Below are positions 23,362-34,961 of a stretch of DNA of 64,000 nt, piece after piece. The stretch is taken from assembly GCA_036346405.1 (NCBI GenBank), contig CM070548.1:87317333-87381332 (forward strand). Reading direction: 5' to 3'. This DNA is from Phyllostachys edulis (lineage: Eukaryota; Streptophyta; Magnoliopsida; Poales; Poaceae). Within the stretch, counting starts at the first letter, position 1. Each line of letters begins with the position of its first letter. Both the position numbers and the translations under genes were made by a program. The notes under the pieces were generated by a model. It was not told the DNA's origin, ran no database searches, and worked only from the letters and a program-made list of their open reading frames with translations.

Positions 23362-26300
23362 ATGGACCGAAGATGGATGTACACCGAGAACCGTGTGAGT
23401 GAAGAGTACATTAATGGCGTGTCTGCGCTTACAAGAGCCGCCGAGGAGGATATGTTGAATAAGGGGCGGAATATATGTATCGTCCATGCATTGATCGCGA
23501 GAATCAAGATGTTTAACAACCGAGCGCAGATCGAAGCACACTTGATTCAAGGGGTTTCAAAAGGGTTATACATGTTGGACCGACCACGTGAAGAGCATAT
23601 TATACAGAAGTCAACGATATGCATATTATACAGAAGTCAACGATATGCCACCGAATGTCGATTGTGGTTCCGATTCGGATAGGCCGCACGATGACAATCT
23701 AGATAAGATGCTTCAGCGATGCGAAGGAACCGTGATGAGAGGGAGTATGTTCAATTCCGGGCGTGATGGAGGACTCAGAGAAACCTTTGTTCCTGCCGCA
23801 AGTCGGAATACACAAGGTTGTCATCCGTGCTTAAACCGCTGAAATTGAAGGCAAGCAACGGTTGGTCCGACAAGAGTTTCACTTGAGTCATAGGTCTCTT
23901 AGCGGACATGCTTTCGAGGGAAATGAGTTGCCCAAAACCACCTACAAAGCCAAAAGGTTCTTTCTCCATTGGGAATGGAAGTAGAAAGAATACATGCATG
24001 TCCGAACGATCGTATCCTCTACCGTAACGAGTATACAAACATGCATGTATGTCCGGTGTGCAACGATCCCGATACAAGCGTAAGAAGCAATCGATGACGC
24101 AGCGGAATCGAGGTGAAGAAAGGACCTCCCGCTAAGGTGGCGTGGTATCTTCCTGTAATTCCCGCTTGAAGCGGTTTTTATAACCCAAAGAATGCAAAAT
24201 CTGCCAGATGGCACTCAGAGGAGCGTAAGAATGACGGAAAGTTAAGACACCTGCCGATTTCGCCAAAGGAGAAACATCGATAGGAGGTTTGCAGACTTCA
24301 ATGCGGAACCGAGGAATATAAGGTTTGATTGAGTACGATGGAATGAATCCTTTCGGTAACATGAGCAATGACATAGCACTTGGCGTGACGCCTCAGATCT
24401 ACAACATTCCTCCTTGGTTGTGTATGAAGCGGAAGTATATTTTGTTGTCGATACTTATCCAAGGGCCAAGCAACTCGAGAATGATATTGATGTGTACCTA
24501 GCACCATTGATGAAAGATCTAAAAATACCGTGGATTGAAGGGTATGTGTATGGGATGCGTATAAACGAGAGAACTTCACTTTACGCTCCTTGTTGTTCTC
24601 GCACCATAAATGATTATCCCGCCCTTGCTAATCTGTCGGGCCGAGTACAAAAGGGCCAAAGCACTGACTCACCGCTTAGATGATACCGAGAGTGTGTGGT
24701 GAATCACTCTCAAGAAACCGTGTTCATGCGTCATCGTAGGTTCCTTCGGAGGGCTCACCCATACCGCGGGATGAAGAAACAATTCGACGGAGAGAAGAAG
24801 GACAGTTCAGCTCCAAGGTATTTAAGCGGAAAAGAGGTCTATGATATGGTTAAGGATTTAGATGTTGTGCTTGAAAAGGGATATAATCGAGAACCCGTAA
24901 GAAGAACATGTGGAAGAAAAAATCAATATTTTGGGACTTACCTTATTGGGAGCACCTAGAAGTTCGCCACTGCATCGACGTTATGCACGTAGAGAAGAAT
25001 GTATGTGACAGCTTGATTGGTATCTTACTGAACATTCGTGACAAAACAAAGGATGGTGTCAACGCACGGCTTGTCTTGGTTGATATGGACATCGACCGAG
25101 TTAGCACCAACAAGGACCGATAAAGCGACGTAACGTATTCCCCTCGCTTGTTACACTCTGCCCAAGGCCGAGAGAACCGAATCTTTGGTGCTTGCATGGT
25201 GTGAAAGTTCCGTTCGGTTACTCCGCCAACATGAAGAAACTTGTTTCAATGGAAGATTTGAAGTTAATTGGCATGAAGTCTCATGATTGTCATGTGTTGA
25301 TGACACAAATGCTCCCTATTGCAATTAGAAGTATTTTACCTATCAAGGTCCGAGAGACAATCATGAGGCTGTGTTATTTCTTTAACACAATTGCTCAGAA
25401 GGTCATCGATCCCGAAGGACTAGATGCTCTGCAGGACGAGGTGGTGACGACTCTATGTGATCTTGAGATATATTTCCCTCCGTCGTATCATTGTCCATCT
25501 CATTGTTCATATTGTGAGGGAGATAAAGATGTGCGGGCCCGTGTTCCTACGTAGCATGTACCCATTCGAGAGGTTTATGGAAATTCTCAAGTCATATGTA
25601 CAGAATCGATCTCGGCCAGAGGGCAGCATCGTCGAAGGTTATGCAACCGAAGAGGTCATTGAGTTCTGCGTCGATTACATGGCTCAGGTCGAACCGATAG
25701 GTGTGCCTCGATCTCGCCACGAGGGGAGGCTCGAGGGTATCGGGACCATCGGAAGGAAAGCAATCACTCCAGATATAGATGCGTATGCTCAAGCCCATTT
25801 CACTGTCTTGCAACACATGACTGAAGTGTCCCCGTATATCGACCAGCACAAGGACGTGCTTCGGCAACAGAATCCGCTGCGGCCAGATGTTTGGATCACG
25901 AGACAACACAACAGACGGTTCAACCAATGGTTGAAGGAGCGACTCTCTAGGAGCTCGTCAAGTGATATGCTGACATGGTTGGCAAAAAGGCCAACATTTA
26001 CAGTTGTAACATGGCGAGGATACGACATAAATGGGTACACATTCTATACGCAGCTCGGGATATAAAAAGCACTAACCGATCAGCGGTGTCCGTGATAGAT
26101 GCATTCAAGATCGATGGGTGAGGAGCTCCTACTATGGGCAAATAGAGGAGATATGGGAGCTCGACACGTGCTTTTCAAGATCCCCTATTTGGTGCCGTTG
26201 GGTCCATCTCCCACGGTGAAGGTCGATAAGTCTGGCGTCACTACCGTGGACCTCGAACGTGTCGGATACAAAGACGAACCATTCGTGATCAAGCAACCAA

Positions 26301-26449
26301 GTTGTTCAAGTCTTCTATGTTACCGACCGGCAAATAAGAAGCGCCACGTAGTTCTTCATGGAAAAAGGAGGATTGTCGGAGTTGAGAATGTAGTGGACGA
26401 GGAAGAATACAATCAATTTGACGAGTTGCCTCCTTTCGAAACGGCATAA
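23362..26449 (+). pseudogene. TNP2-type CACTA transposase (decayed)
   Basis: This would be the catalytic transposase of En/Spm elements. From ATG 23362 the N-terminal transposase-associated domain reads MDRRWMYTENRVSEEYINGV. TNP2 core pieces follow in shifted frames: NELPKTTYKAKRFF and HVCPVCNDPRYKRK (about 23920-24090), INDYPALANLSG (about 24610), then EVRHCIDVMHVEKNVCDSLI (about 24960). The DUF4218-like region is at 25192-26065 (LCGPVFLR-like CGPVFLRSMYPFERFMEILK, PEGSIVEGYATEEVIEFC). The DUF4216-like tail is at 26099-26449 (HVLFKIPYLVPLG...VDLERVGYKDEPFVI). A 26-bp tandem duplication near 23597-23648 and several other shifts break the frame. The order of domains matches intact plant TNP2 genes. 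The gene is followed by a 3' module with a hairpin and AATAAA. Confidence 0.88.
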
Positions 26450-26560
26450 GGGTCGAGGAAGAAGAACATGACAAAACTAGCTACATACGCGTCGATCATC
26501 ATGAAGGGCTAATTTTAAAGATTAATTGAACAATGTGTGTATATGTATATACATTCGATG

Positions 26561-26724
26561 AATGGTTAATTTTAGTTCATTTGAGTTAATTAATTGATTT
26601 GTACTTGTGAAATGGATGTGATTGTTTCTCAAATGAATGTGAATTGGATGTATATACATGTACTTGTTGTCTTTTTCGCTTGTTTCAGAGGGTATGGCTA
26701 GCATTTCCGAGGCTAGCCAATAAA
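26561..26724 (+). repeat. 3' module, copy A (after TNP2): hairpin plus polyadenylation signal
   Basis: The segment starts AATGGTTAATTTTAGTT and ends with GGCTAGC, an 8-9 bp loop and GCTAGCC, followed by AATAAA. It is clearly homologous to 30900-31043, at the end of the second CACTA gene. Each copy is followed directly by an array of subterminal repeats. The position after both genes suggests a shared transcript 3' end. Confidence 0.8.
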
Positions 26725-26756
26725 ATGATCGATCTAGATATTAACCAATACAAAAT

Positions 26757-27046
26757 AATATCACGAGCGGTTTGAACTACGCATCGTCTCACATGTATAT
26801 CATGACGGTTGTTTATCAAAACCGCTCGTGCTACATGTATATCACGAGCGGTTGTTTATTAACACCGCTCGTGATATATCATATATCACGAGCGGTTCTA
26901 AGTTAGAACCGCTCGTGATATCACATATCACGAGCGGTTGTTTATTAAAACCGTCATGATACATCACATATCACGAGCGGTTCTAAGTTAGAACCGTCAG
27001 TGATAGGTATCCTGATTTGGTTCTAATTTAGAACCGCTCTGTGATG
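26757..27046. repeat. Internal copy of the subterminal repeat array between the two CACTA genes
   Basis: About a dozen copies of TCACGAGCGGTT and AACCGCTCGTGA in alternating orientation, pairing into potential stems such as TCACGAGCGGTTCTAAG with its complement. It is made of the same unit as the terminal arrays but lies in the middle of the element. No CACTA terminus is found beside it. Confidence 0.85.
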
Positions 27047-27756
27047 TCCATCTTTACATTCGACTCTAGCTAGGGTTTGCCGCTACCGCCACTCTCAAAC
27101 GATTAAGTTTCTCAACTCCTCTCGCTCTCCTCCTCCCCGAGCCTGTCGCCACCGTCCTCGACGCGCCTCCTCGAGCTTGGCCTTCTCCTCCCGATCCGTC
27201 GACGCCGCCTCCTCCTCGGCCAGCCGCGCCTCCCCGAGCCCGCCGAGTCTCCTCCTCTGGCCTCGGCCTCCCCCGAGCCCCACGCGCCTCCTGCCTGAGC
27301 CCGCCGCCTCCCCTCCTCGAGTCCGCGCCCCCTTGACGCCGCCCTCTTTGCTCAGTCTCGCTCCTGCTCGTCCTTCTCCTCGACGCCTAAAGGTAACCAA
27401 TGCCGAAGTTACCGATCGACCCCGTGCCCCTTTCCTAACTATTTCTATCAATAATCTGTCATAGTCCTTCATGATAATTGTACTTGTTTTAGGAATTTGT
27501 ATTTGTTCTAGTCGATTATTCATATGGTATTTGTTTTGATATCGCTCATCGAATACATTGCAATGTGGTGTGGTGGGCTTGAGATGAATGCTCTGTGATG
27601 ATAATAGTCTTGTAATTGAAATTGTTTTGATAATCGGGTTTGTACTTGAGCTCTAATTGGAATGCTTACTCTACATCTCGATAGCAATATCAAAATGTTA
27701 AATCTTAGCTTTATGTCGATTTCATTTGTTCACATGATGTTCTATTTCTTGTGAAG

Positions 27757-30700
27757 ATGTCTTCCGCTCATTCTCGAGTCAGCCGCCTACCATGTGTCTC
27801 GATGATGCACCATCCTCTCGAACAATATCCAACCGCGGTAGAAGAAGAGGAATATCGAAAAGGCCCACGGGCCGATTTACCATCACGGAGGTCGATCATG
27901 CGGGACCCCTATCAATCTCGCCGAAAGCGGCGTCCGTGATTCCGGAGAATGGTGGAATAGTTGCACGAGAACGGGTCAAGATCACCTACGATTCGTGGAA
28001 GGTGGTGCCCGACCATTGAAAGCGCCAGGCCGACGGAAATTTTGCATCGCTCGAGATCCCGGTAGAACTCCCGGACTCCGTCTTGACGACGCGCGTTACT
28101 TCTGGCGCGCAAAGCGTGGAAGAACTTCAAGAGCACTCTTGTCAAGAACTACGTGGAGAAGGATCTGAAGCCGCCTTCCACAAGTATCTACTCTTGGAAG
28201 AGTCTGGCCGAAGTTTGTGGCGAAGAAGACGACAGATGAATTTAAGAGTGAAAGTGCGGCGACACGCCCTCGAGCAAAAACAAGCACCCCCACGCACTCG
28301 GCACTCACTGGTATGCGGGTAAAGCCCCGATATGGAGGGATCAGAACAAGAAAAGCGGCTTGAATCTCTCCTCGCTATTTCGAGATCAGCGATGCGCTAC
28401 CGACGGTGGTTATTTGCGAGGTTATCTATTCGCCCACGGGGAAGTGTACTTTCCAAACCTCAAGACCGTGAAGTGTCCCAACGCTGGTAAGATATCGAAC
28501 TACCTAGTTTGTAATTACTCCATAACTTCATAGGAAGTGAAATGACATGTCGGGCTATATTGCGATAACGCCTGAGTGCACAATCTTCCCAAGACTCATT
28601 CGAGCAGATAGGAGAAAGATATACTCTCTGCGGCCCTAGGAAACAATGAGGAGCATCCGGTCGCACGAGAGGCGCCGGTGTTTTTGTTACATGGGAACAA
28701 TGGTTCCAAGCGGATGCGGATCGTCTGGGAGTAGGAGGAGAGCCAAAGCCGAGCACGATGCAAAGCTACGAGAGGATCTTCGTGCATCCTCGAGATGAGC
28801 TCACTTTGAAAAAATCAGAGCGAGGTCGTTGAAAAGTCACACAGAGGTCACTCAATCCTTTGAGGAAAGGATTCGTATGCTCGAGCAAAAGCGAAAAGAG
28901 ACTTTTGAGGAAAGGATTAGGGATTGCAAATGCCAAGTCGGTTGGAAGCCCCGCCCTACTATACCGCTAGCCACCCCCAAACATCCGAGTAGTCATGCGT
29001 CAACCCTAACCCTACCACAATAGGTGATGACAGATTTTCCGTCGATGACATACGGTAATAATTATTATCTCCGAATGCTCAATCCATTGATAAGCCTGCT
29101 GGAGTAGCTAATTTTGTACCGCTATGTACGAGGTGGCTACGGCGCAAGCTCCAAGTGAGATATGTCTCTGTTGCCCTAGATCTTCGCTTAGCTGTGTATC
29201 CATCCCAGATCGGAGCTTTGGTGCACGGTGCAAATCTAGCGCCGGGTTTCGCAAAAGTGAATGTGGACGGTGTTTGTGCCAATTTCGAGGCCGTCCGTGA
29301 AAATTCCCCAAACGATGAGGTCATGACTCTAGGGCAAGCCGTTGGAACATTCATCCAATGGCCCAAGGAGGACATCCGCTCGAGCTACCGCTCGGTGTCA
29401 ACTTCACGGAATGTCTCGAACGGCATCAAGTCCACGGACCGACCGCACCGGCTACCTACACCGACATGGCAAGGGCCATTGCATCACATGCATCTACACT
29501 CGTGCTCACCGACTCTTGTGAAGTCGACCTATACAAAGCGAGGCAGCAAGGGCAAGGGCAAATCGAAGACGATCGAGTCCTCTCTCGATATCCCTTCTTG
29601 CCGCTGGTCGGAAATACAAGCCAGCGAGCCGCTGCTCGAGAAGTTAGACGACCCTACCCTAGGACCGGATTGCACGGAATTGCATGCATGGTACATGGAG
29701 CGATCCAACAAGCGGTTGATCAACGATGCTCGGGTGTCACCGTCAAGTTCAAGGAGCATCATTTTAACCACGTGTATCAAGACGCCGTCTTCACGGTGAC
29801 CTTCGACGACTTGTTACGTCTCTTCAACCTCGACGAGCTCGACGCCTCAATCATACGATGCCGACATCGTAAGTGTGTACAATCACGGTCAATGTTAGTG
29901 TAATATCGATAAATGTTATATATAACTCCTAGCTTTTGTATAATAGATACATGATCCGTGAAGCGAAAGAAGGAAATCACCGGTAGGTTTCTCGACCCAC
30001 ACGTTGTCTCCGAGCAAAGCATCACGGCGAATGCAACATTCGTCGAGAATTACGTTATAGATTTTTTCATGGCTCACCGCAACAAGGAATTCATACTTTT
30101 TCCCTACAAACAGAAGTAAGTAGTGTTGCACTACTGGCTATTCTTGTTGATTTGTACTTTATAAGCAACACTAACTTAGGTTTAATGACCATGCTTGACA
30201 TACCGTAGGTTTCATTGGATTCTAATTGTAATTATACCAAAACGAAATACGTAATATACCTAGATTCCTACATAGGGCCACTCACAACTTCACGACTATC
30301 AGGAGTTTAATCATCGTAAACACATTTCCTCCATAGAAACTCTATTGTAGTCTTTCCTTCCTTTGCAATGGCTAAGGCTAACTTCTTGAGTCACGAGGGT
30401 GTTCGACGTGTTACATGCTAAAGGATGGAATATCAAGGAAGGACGCCGCAACATGATCAAACATTCGGTGACTTGCTAGCTAGTACACATTAATCCTATA
30501 TAACACTTCGTAGCAATGCCTCTCGAACTAACCAATTCTATTTTTGCGGTGCCAAAGAAATTACGAGCCATAACGTCTGTGGATACTATGTTTGCCACAA
30601 CATGCAACTACTCATCGGTTCGCGATCACCAATGATCCTCGTGTTTGTCAATCTTTCAACAATTATTTCATATATACTTACCAATTTATATAAGCCCGAA

Positions 30701-30844
30701 TTTAACCTTCATATCGACAAAGTTGCGAACATCGCTGAAATCGTTGGAACAGAGCGAGCTCATAAAAATTCGATCACACCTTGCGGCATTCCCGAACACA
30801 CGGTCATAAATCCAAATGGGAGTTTCCACAATGTAGCAGATTGA
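27757..30844 (+). pseudogene. Second CACTA gene: Transposase_24-like region plus Ulp1-like cysteine protease domain (decayed)
   Basis: From about ATG 27757 the frame, after an early shift, reads KRPTGRFTITEVDHAGPLSI and ARERVKITYDSWKVVP (27850-28020). This resembles the plant Ptta/En-Spm region PF03004 (Transposase_24). The middle (28080-29000) is basic, frame-shifted and partly coiled-coil. At 29640-30844 comes a C48 (Ulp1-like SUMO protease) fold: FLDPHVVSEQSITAN, then the catalytic-His region HWILIVIIPK (about 30210), a YLDS Asp motif, and the catalytic-Cys region CGYYVCHNM (about 30575-30603). The frame ends near 30844. Such protease domains are known passengers of some plant CACTA and Mutator elements; their role is unclear. 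Multiple frameshifts exclude a functional product. Confidence 0.72.
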
Positions 30845-30899
30845 ACTTGATTGAGATAGATTGAACATAATGGTACATGTGTGTAAATTAATGTACATT

Positions 30900-31043
30900 A
30901 ATGGTTAATTTTAGTTAATTGATTTGTGAATTGATGTGTGCTTGTTTCGAAATGAATGCAATTTTGATGTGCTTCAAATGAATGAGAATTGGATGTGCTT
31001 GTTTCAGAGGACATGGCTAGCATTTCTGAGGCTAGCCAATAAA
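30900..31043 (+). repeat. 3' module, copy B (after the Ulp1-type gene)
   Basis: Homologous to 26561-26724. It has the same AATGGTTAATTTTAGTT start and the same GGCTAGC...GCTAGCC hairpin followed by AATAAA, and is 20 bp shorter. The right subterminal array follows. Confidence 0.8.
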
Positions 31044-31090
31044 CGTAAATAGATTTAGCAATGCAAAGACTACCACGCATTCGGCCTCAG

Positions 31091-31490
31091 ATGAAACCGT
31101 CGTGATAGTCCACTACCACTGAGCACGGTCGTAGATGAAACCGCTTGTGATAGTCGACTACCACTATCACGCACGGTTTCATATACGCATCGCTCGTGGT
31201 AAGTCGACTATCACGCACGGTTTCATCTACGCATCGCTCGTGGTAGTCGCATCATCACGCATGATTTCATCTACGGACCGCTGTGGTAGTCAATATCACG
31301 CACGGTTTTATCTACGGACCGTCTGTGGAAATCGATTATCACGAGCGGTTGCATCTACGCACCGTGCGATAGATAGTATGTATTTGAGCGGTTCAAACCG
31401 CTCTGTGATGACCATTAGCATTATCGACCCATAAACTCGCAGCGGCTCACACTAACCGCTCGTGATGGCGTTTTTGAACCGTCTGTAAAG
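31091..31490. repeat. Right subterminal repeat array of the CACTA element
   Basis: Direct and inverted copies of variants such as TATCACGCACGGTT and AACCGCTCGTGATGG run up to the right terminal inverted repeat. It is more diverged than the left and internal arrays. Confidence 0.82.
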
Positions 31491-32513
31491 GCCTTTTCTG
31501 TAGTAGTGTCTACTCTTGTTCCTTTCAATAAAAAGAGGTCGAAATGGGTAAGCTCCGAACCGAGGTCATTGAAAAGGCCTTTGTTGTTCACGAGCTATCC
31601 TGTATCGTCAAAGAAAAAGACCAGAAGATAAAGTCGTGGGAAGAGAAATCTGCGAAGAAAGATGTCTCCCACGACAACGAAATTAAGCAACTCAATGCTC
31701 AACTGGCAGATAAGTAATTCTTTACCCACAACCAATGTTGCTTACGACTTGTTTAGGGATATGCTTCTGACTGGTCGTACTCTATTTCAGAGCAAGCAGT
31801 TGAAATCAAGCGACTCCACGAAGCTTCGACTCGTAGCCATGAGGAGATAAAGTCGATGAAGATCAACCTTCAAGACAACATATCCCTCCTGAACAATGTA
31901 CAAGGGGGACTTGGTGCTAAGGAGGTGACTCCTCTTGAGGACACCATGGTCACCCATATGAGTGCCATTGGAGAGCAAGTCAGAGTTGTAGTTTAGCTAA
32001 TAGCTACTCTGAAGGCCAACCAAACTAACTCGATAAGAGAAGCGATCGAAAGTGCAGTAAGTTATGCCTTGGCAAAACCTAAGGCACACGACCGTAATCT
32101 TGATCTTTAACCAATCGAGAACGGCTTCGACTGCTCCGTAGCAGAAGCAACTCGTCTGATCGAAGATGTGAAGCCAGTCAGCCAGAAGGTCGTGGAGGAG
32201 ATGCAAATTGGATCTCCTTCATCATAGTAGATTCTAATAAGAAAACTTGTAAAGACAAGTCTTTTGGTTATGAATATATATACATGTTTTTTCTTGCAAA
32301 TTATCTTGTCGAGTAGTTAGTAATCCATAAGATAATAAATAGAAAAAAAGAAATTAAATTTAAGACTAAGAATTGAAGTCATATTATTGGCTTTATCCTA
32401 GCCCCCGACTATTTGCTTAATTTATATAGATAAACTAAGTAAATACTGTATATAAGGGTTTTCTTAAAAAAGAAGTTTTTCCTACTTGTGTTATCGATCT
32501 TGATTGTTATGTT

Positions 32514-33090
32514 TTGGTCGTAAGAGTTTAGTAACAGATAGACACTAGGAAGTTCCTTCTAGTAGGCAGGTCCACGTGCAGAGAGAAAAGATTTTGACTA
32601 GTGAAGCTACATGCTCCGACCATAGTAATCGAATCAAGAGCATCGACATGAGTAGGATAAACTCTTCGGATTGCCTTAAAAGTTTATTCAACCGTTTCCA
32701 GTAAACTCAATTTGTTTGACACTGATAGCAAGAGTTGGAAACAGTACGACACTAGGAAGTTCTTTCGAGTAGGCAAGACCACATGCAGAGAGGAAAGACT
32801 TAGGTGTTGTTTCTTTCTTCGACCAGTTTAAACGCATGTGAGGTTACTAAAAGGAGTCAAACAAACTATAAAAGTATAATCCACTTAGAGAATTTTTTAA
32901 AAGTAATGAAAAAATAAAGTAAGGTTAAAAAGAGCTGGCTTGAAAATGTTTCGGCCAGATTTTTGAAACCCAGTCTCTTTGTATTGGTAGCAAAAGTTAG
33001 GAACATGGCGATACTAGGAAGTTCCTTCTAGTGGGCAGGACCACGTGCAGAGAGAAAAGATTTTGACTAGGTGATGTTACGCTTGTTCGA
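32514..33090. repeat. Three direct repeats between the antisense gene and the pol 3' end
   Basis: A core of about 75-100 bp with ACTAGGAAGTTCCTTCTAGT followed by GGCAGGACCACGTGCAGAGA recurs at about 32541, 32748 and 33010 (spacings about 207 and 262 bp). The region lies between the two convergent genes of the Tat element. Tandem repeats in this area are a known trait of Tat-clade elements. Confidence 0.85.
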
Positions 33091-33279
33091 CTAGTATAAA
33101 GAAAAAACTAAGTGTATGAAAAATGATTGAAAAACAATTCAAGCACTACTCAAAAGTAAGGCAATACAGAGTGAAGAAACTTGAAACTTTATTGATATAG
33201 TAAGGAGTTACACATAAAATTTGCGTAACTAGTCGGTGTTCCAAGAATTAGAGAGAACCTGGTCGTCTTCCATTGCCAG

Positions 33280-34677
33280 TCATACCAAACCTAGTCGTGT
33301 GACTTCGACCACTGTGTAAGGACCTTCCCACTTGGAGGAAAGTTTATTCCGATTAGACTGGGATTGAAGTTTCTTCAACACCAAGTCACCTACAGCAAGG
33401 CTGCGAGGTTGGATCTTATGATCGTAGTATTTGCGTAGGGCTTGTTGGTAAACCGTTGAACGGATCAAGGCTTGATTCATCTTTTCTTCGAGCAGGTTGA
33501 TGTCATCCACTCGAAGTTGTTCTTGGGTAGAGTTGCTGAAGGTTTTGATCCTTGTCGACTGGACCTTTAGTTCCGGTGGAAGCATGGCTTCAGCCCAAAA
33601 AAACTAGGAAAAGGATGTTTCACCTGTAGCCCGACTTGCAGTTGTGCGAACTGCCCATAATACTTAGGGTAATTATTGTACCTAAGCCCCCGAGCGCTTG
33701 ACAAGCTGGTCGAATACTCGGGTTTTTATGCCCTGCATTATTTAGCCATTCGCTCTTTCGACTACCCCATTACTATGTGGGTAGGCAACAGAAGCATAAC
33801 ATAACTTGGTACCCAACTCGTCGCAAAATTCCTGAAATTTTGCACTTGAAAATTGCTTACCATTATCTATAATTATTAGACTACGAACACCAAATCGAGT
33901 AATCACGCTTCTCATCATGAATATTTTTGCGGCTTCCGCTATTATCCCAGTCACAGGTTTGGTTTCAATCCATTTTGTGAACGTATCAATAGCCACAAAA
34001 ATAAACTCAAAACCCCCTGGTGCTCTTGGGAACGGCCCTAGGATATCGAAACCCTAAGTTGCAAAAGGTCATGAAAGAGGAATAGTTTGTAATGCCTGAG
34101 TCGGTTGGTGTATTTGCCTGCTATGAAACTAGCATTGTAAACACTTCTTAACCAGCTCTTTAGCATCATAAAGGGTTGTTGGTCAGTAGAAACCTTGTCA
34201 AAAAGCCTTTCCGACCAACGTTCTGTAGGAAGCATGAGTTCCATAGATGCTCCCGTGTATGTCGTGAAGGAGGTATAATCCTTCTCTCTGTGATATGCAT
34301 CGCATAAGCACCCCTTGAGTGCCTCGTTTATAGAGGACTCCTTCGACTAAAGTATACATTTTGGCCTTCCGGGATAAATGATCTGCCTCGAGATCATCAT
34401 GGGGTAGTGTACCCTTCTGAAGATACTCGTAGATTGGATTCATCCAGGTATCCTCGTACTCTAGAGAGGCTGTCTCAATAGGAGGTATTTCTGGTGCTTC
34501 GACCAGAGACGGCTTCTGGAGCTGCTCTAAGAAGACTCCTTGCGGTACTTGAGATCGGGAAGAGGCTATTCGAGCTAACTGTTTTGCGAGGAAATTATCC
34601 TTTCGAGAGATGTATTGTAACTCGAAACCAAAAAAATACTTTTCAAGCCTTCGGACGTCCGATAAGTACCGATACAT
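33280..34677 (-). pseudogene. Integrase region of the Tat-element pol
   Basis: Integrase inserts the element's cDNA into host DNA. The N-terminal zinc-binding part and its linker lie in the frame at 34198-34677 (MRCISQREGLYLLHDIHGSI, GTHASYRTLVGKAF). The catalytic core is at 33742-33996 (MAIDTFTKWIETKP, then SVAYPHSNGVVERANG), with the DDE-type core spacing partly preserved. The C-terminal part is at 33280-33585 (LRKYYDHKIQPRSLAVGDLV, KLSSKWEGPYTVVEV). Frames change between these parts, so the enzyme is broken. It lies downstream of RNase H, the Ty3/gypsy order. Confidence 0.85.
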
Positions 34678-34961
34678 GGTCAGGTTATAGCACTGGTACT
34701 CTTTTTTGACCTAATTTACGATTAGTTGAGAGCTTCTCTCACGAGTAGTCGTCGAATCCCGAGCACTTTCATTGCTCATATGTCAACCAACAAACCTTCG
34801 TATTCTGTCATGTTGTTAGTGGCAGCAAAGTGTTATTGAATAGCACACTTTAAGGTCTTTTCAGTAGGAGATTCCAGGACCACCCCAGCCCCCGAGCCAC
34901 TTAATGTAAGAGACCCGTCAAAGTACATCGTCCACTGGTCGCGAGTATCGTACTAAGGATC

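Larger units (their letters stand above)
22317..31508. mobile_element. CACTA (En/Spm) transposon, 9.19 kb, TSD TCT
   Basis: Terminal inverted repeats CACTACTACAGAAA (22317) and TTTTCTGTAGTAGTG (ending 31508) are flanked by perfect TCT duplications (22314-22316 and 31509-31511). Subterminal arrays of the 12-mer TCACGAGCGGTT and its complement AACCGCTCGTGA fill the first about 380 bp and last about 420 bp. A third such array lies inside at 26757-27046. Two plus-strand genes are present: a TNP2-type transposase and a second gene with a Transposase_24-like region and a Ulp1-like protease domain. Both carry frameshifts, so the copy is not autonomous now. It lies in an intron of the antisense gene of the Tat element, so it inserted later. 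Confidence 0.95.
19592..32227 (+). pseudogene. Antisense (plus-strand) gene of the Tat element, transposase_28-like plus coiled-coil tail
   Basis: From ATG 19592 (MAGADSKWVKSEMDSAKIKA) the frame reads a domain like Pfam 'putative gypsy type transposon' (PF04195): FLTLVLEHFGVELVNLVSNS, then CKAYVGILPDLELFRYYYGM. A frameshift near 20035 leads to the rest of the domain (GWKKKWFYW, 20035-20331). Downstream exons, separated by likely introns, are acidic and low-complexity (21310-21890). They then become Lys/Glu-rich with coiled-coil character (22122-22270, 31530-31715, 31790-32220) and end at TAG 32225-32227. The CACTA element sits in the intron that starts near 22270 and ends before 31530. An in-frame stop near 31993 and the frameshift mark it as decayed. 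The role of this protein in Tat elements is not established. I chose 19592 because a start at 19463 lies too close to the TATA box. Confidence 0.7.

Noticed and set aside
26757..27046. Boundary between two independent CACTA elements
   Set aside because: No CACTA/TAGTG terminus or 3-bp duplication was found there; only one pair of ends with TCT duplications exists.
22340..31490. CRISPR-like repeat arrays
   Set aside because: The repeats are subterminal arrays of a plant CACTA transposon: mixed orientation, no regular spacers, eukaryotic context.
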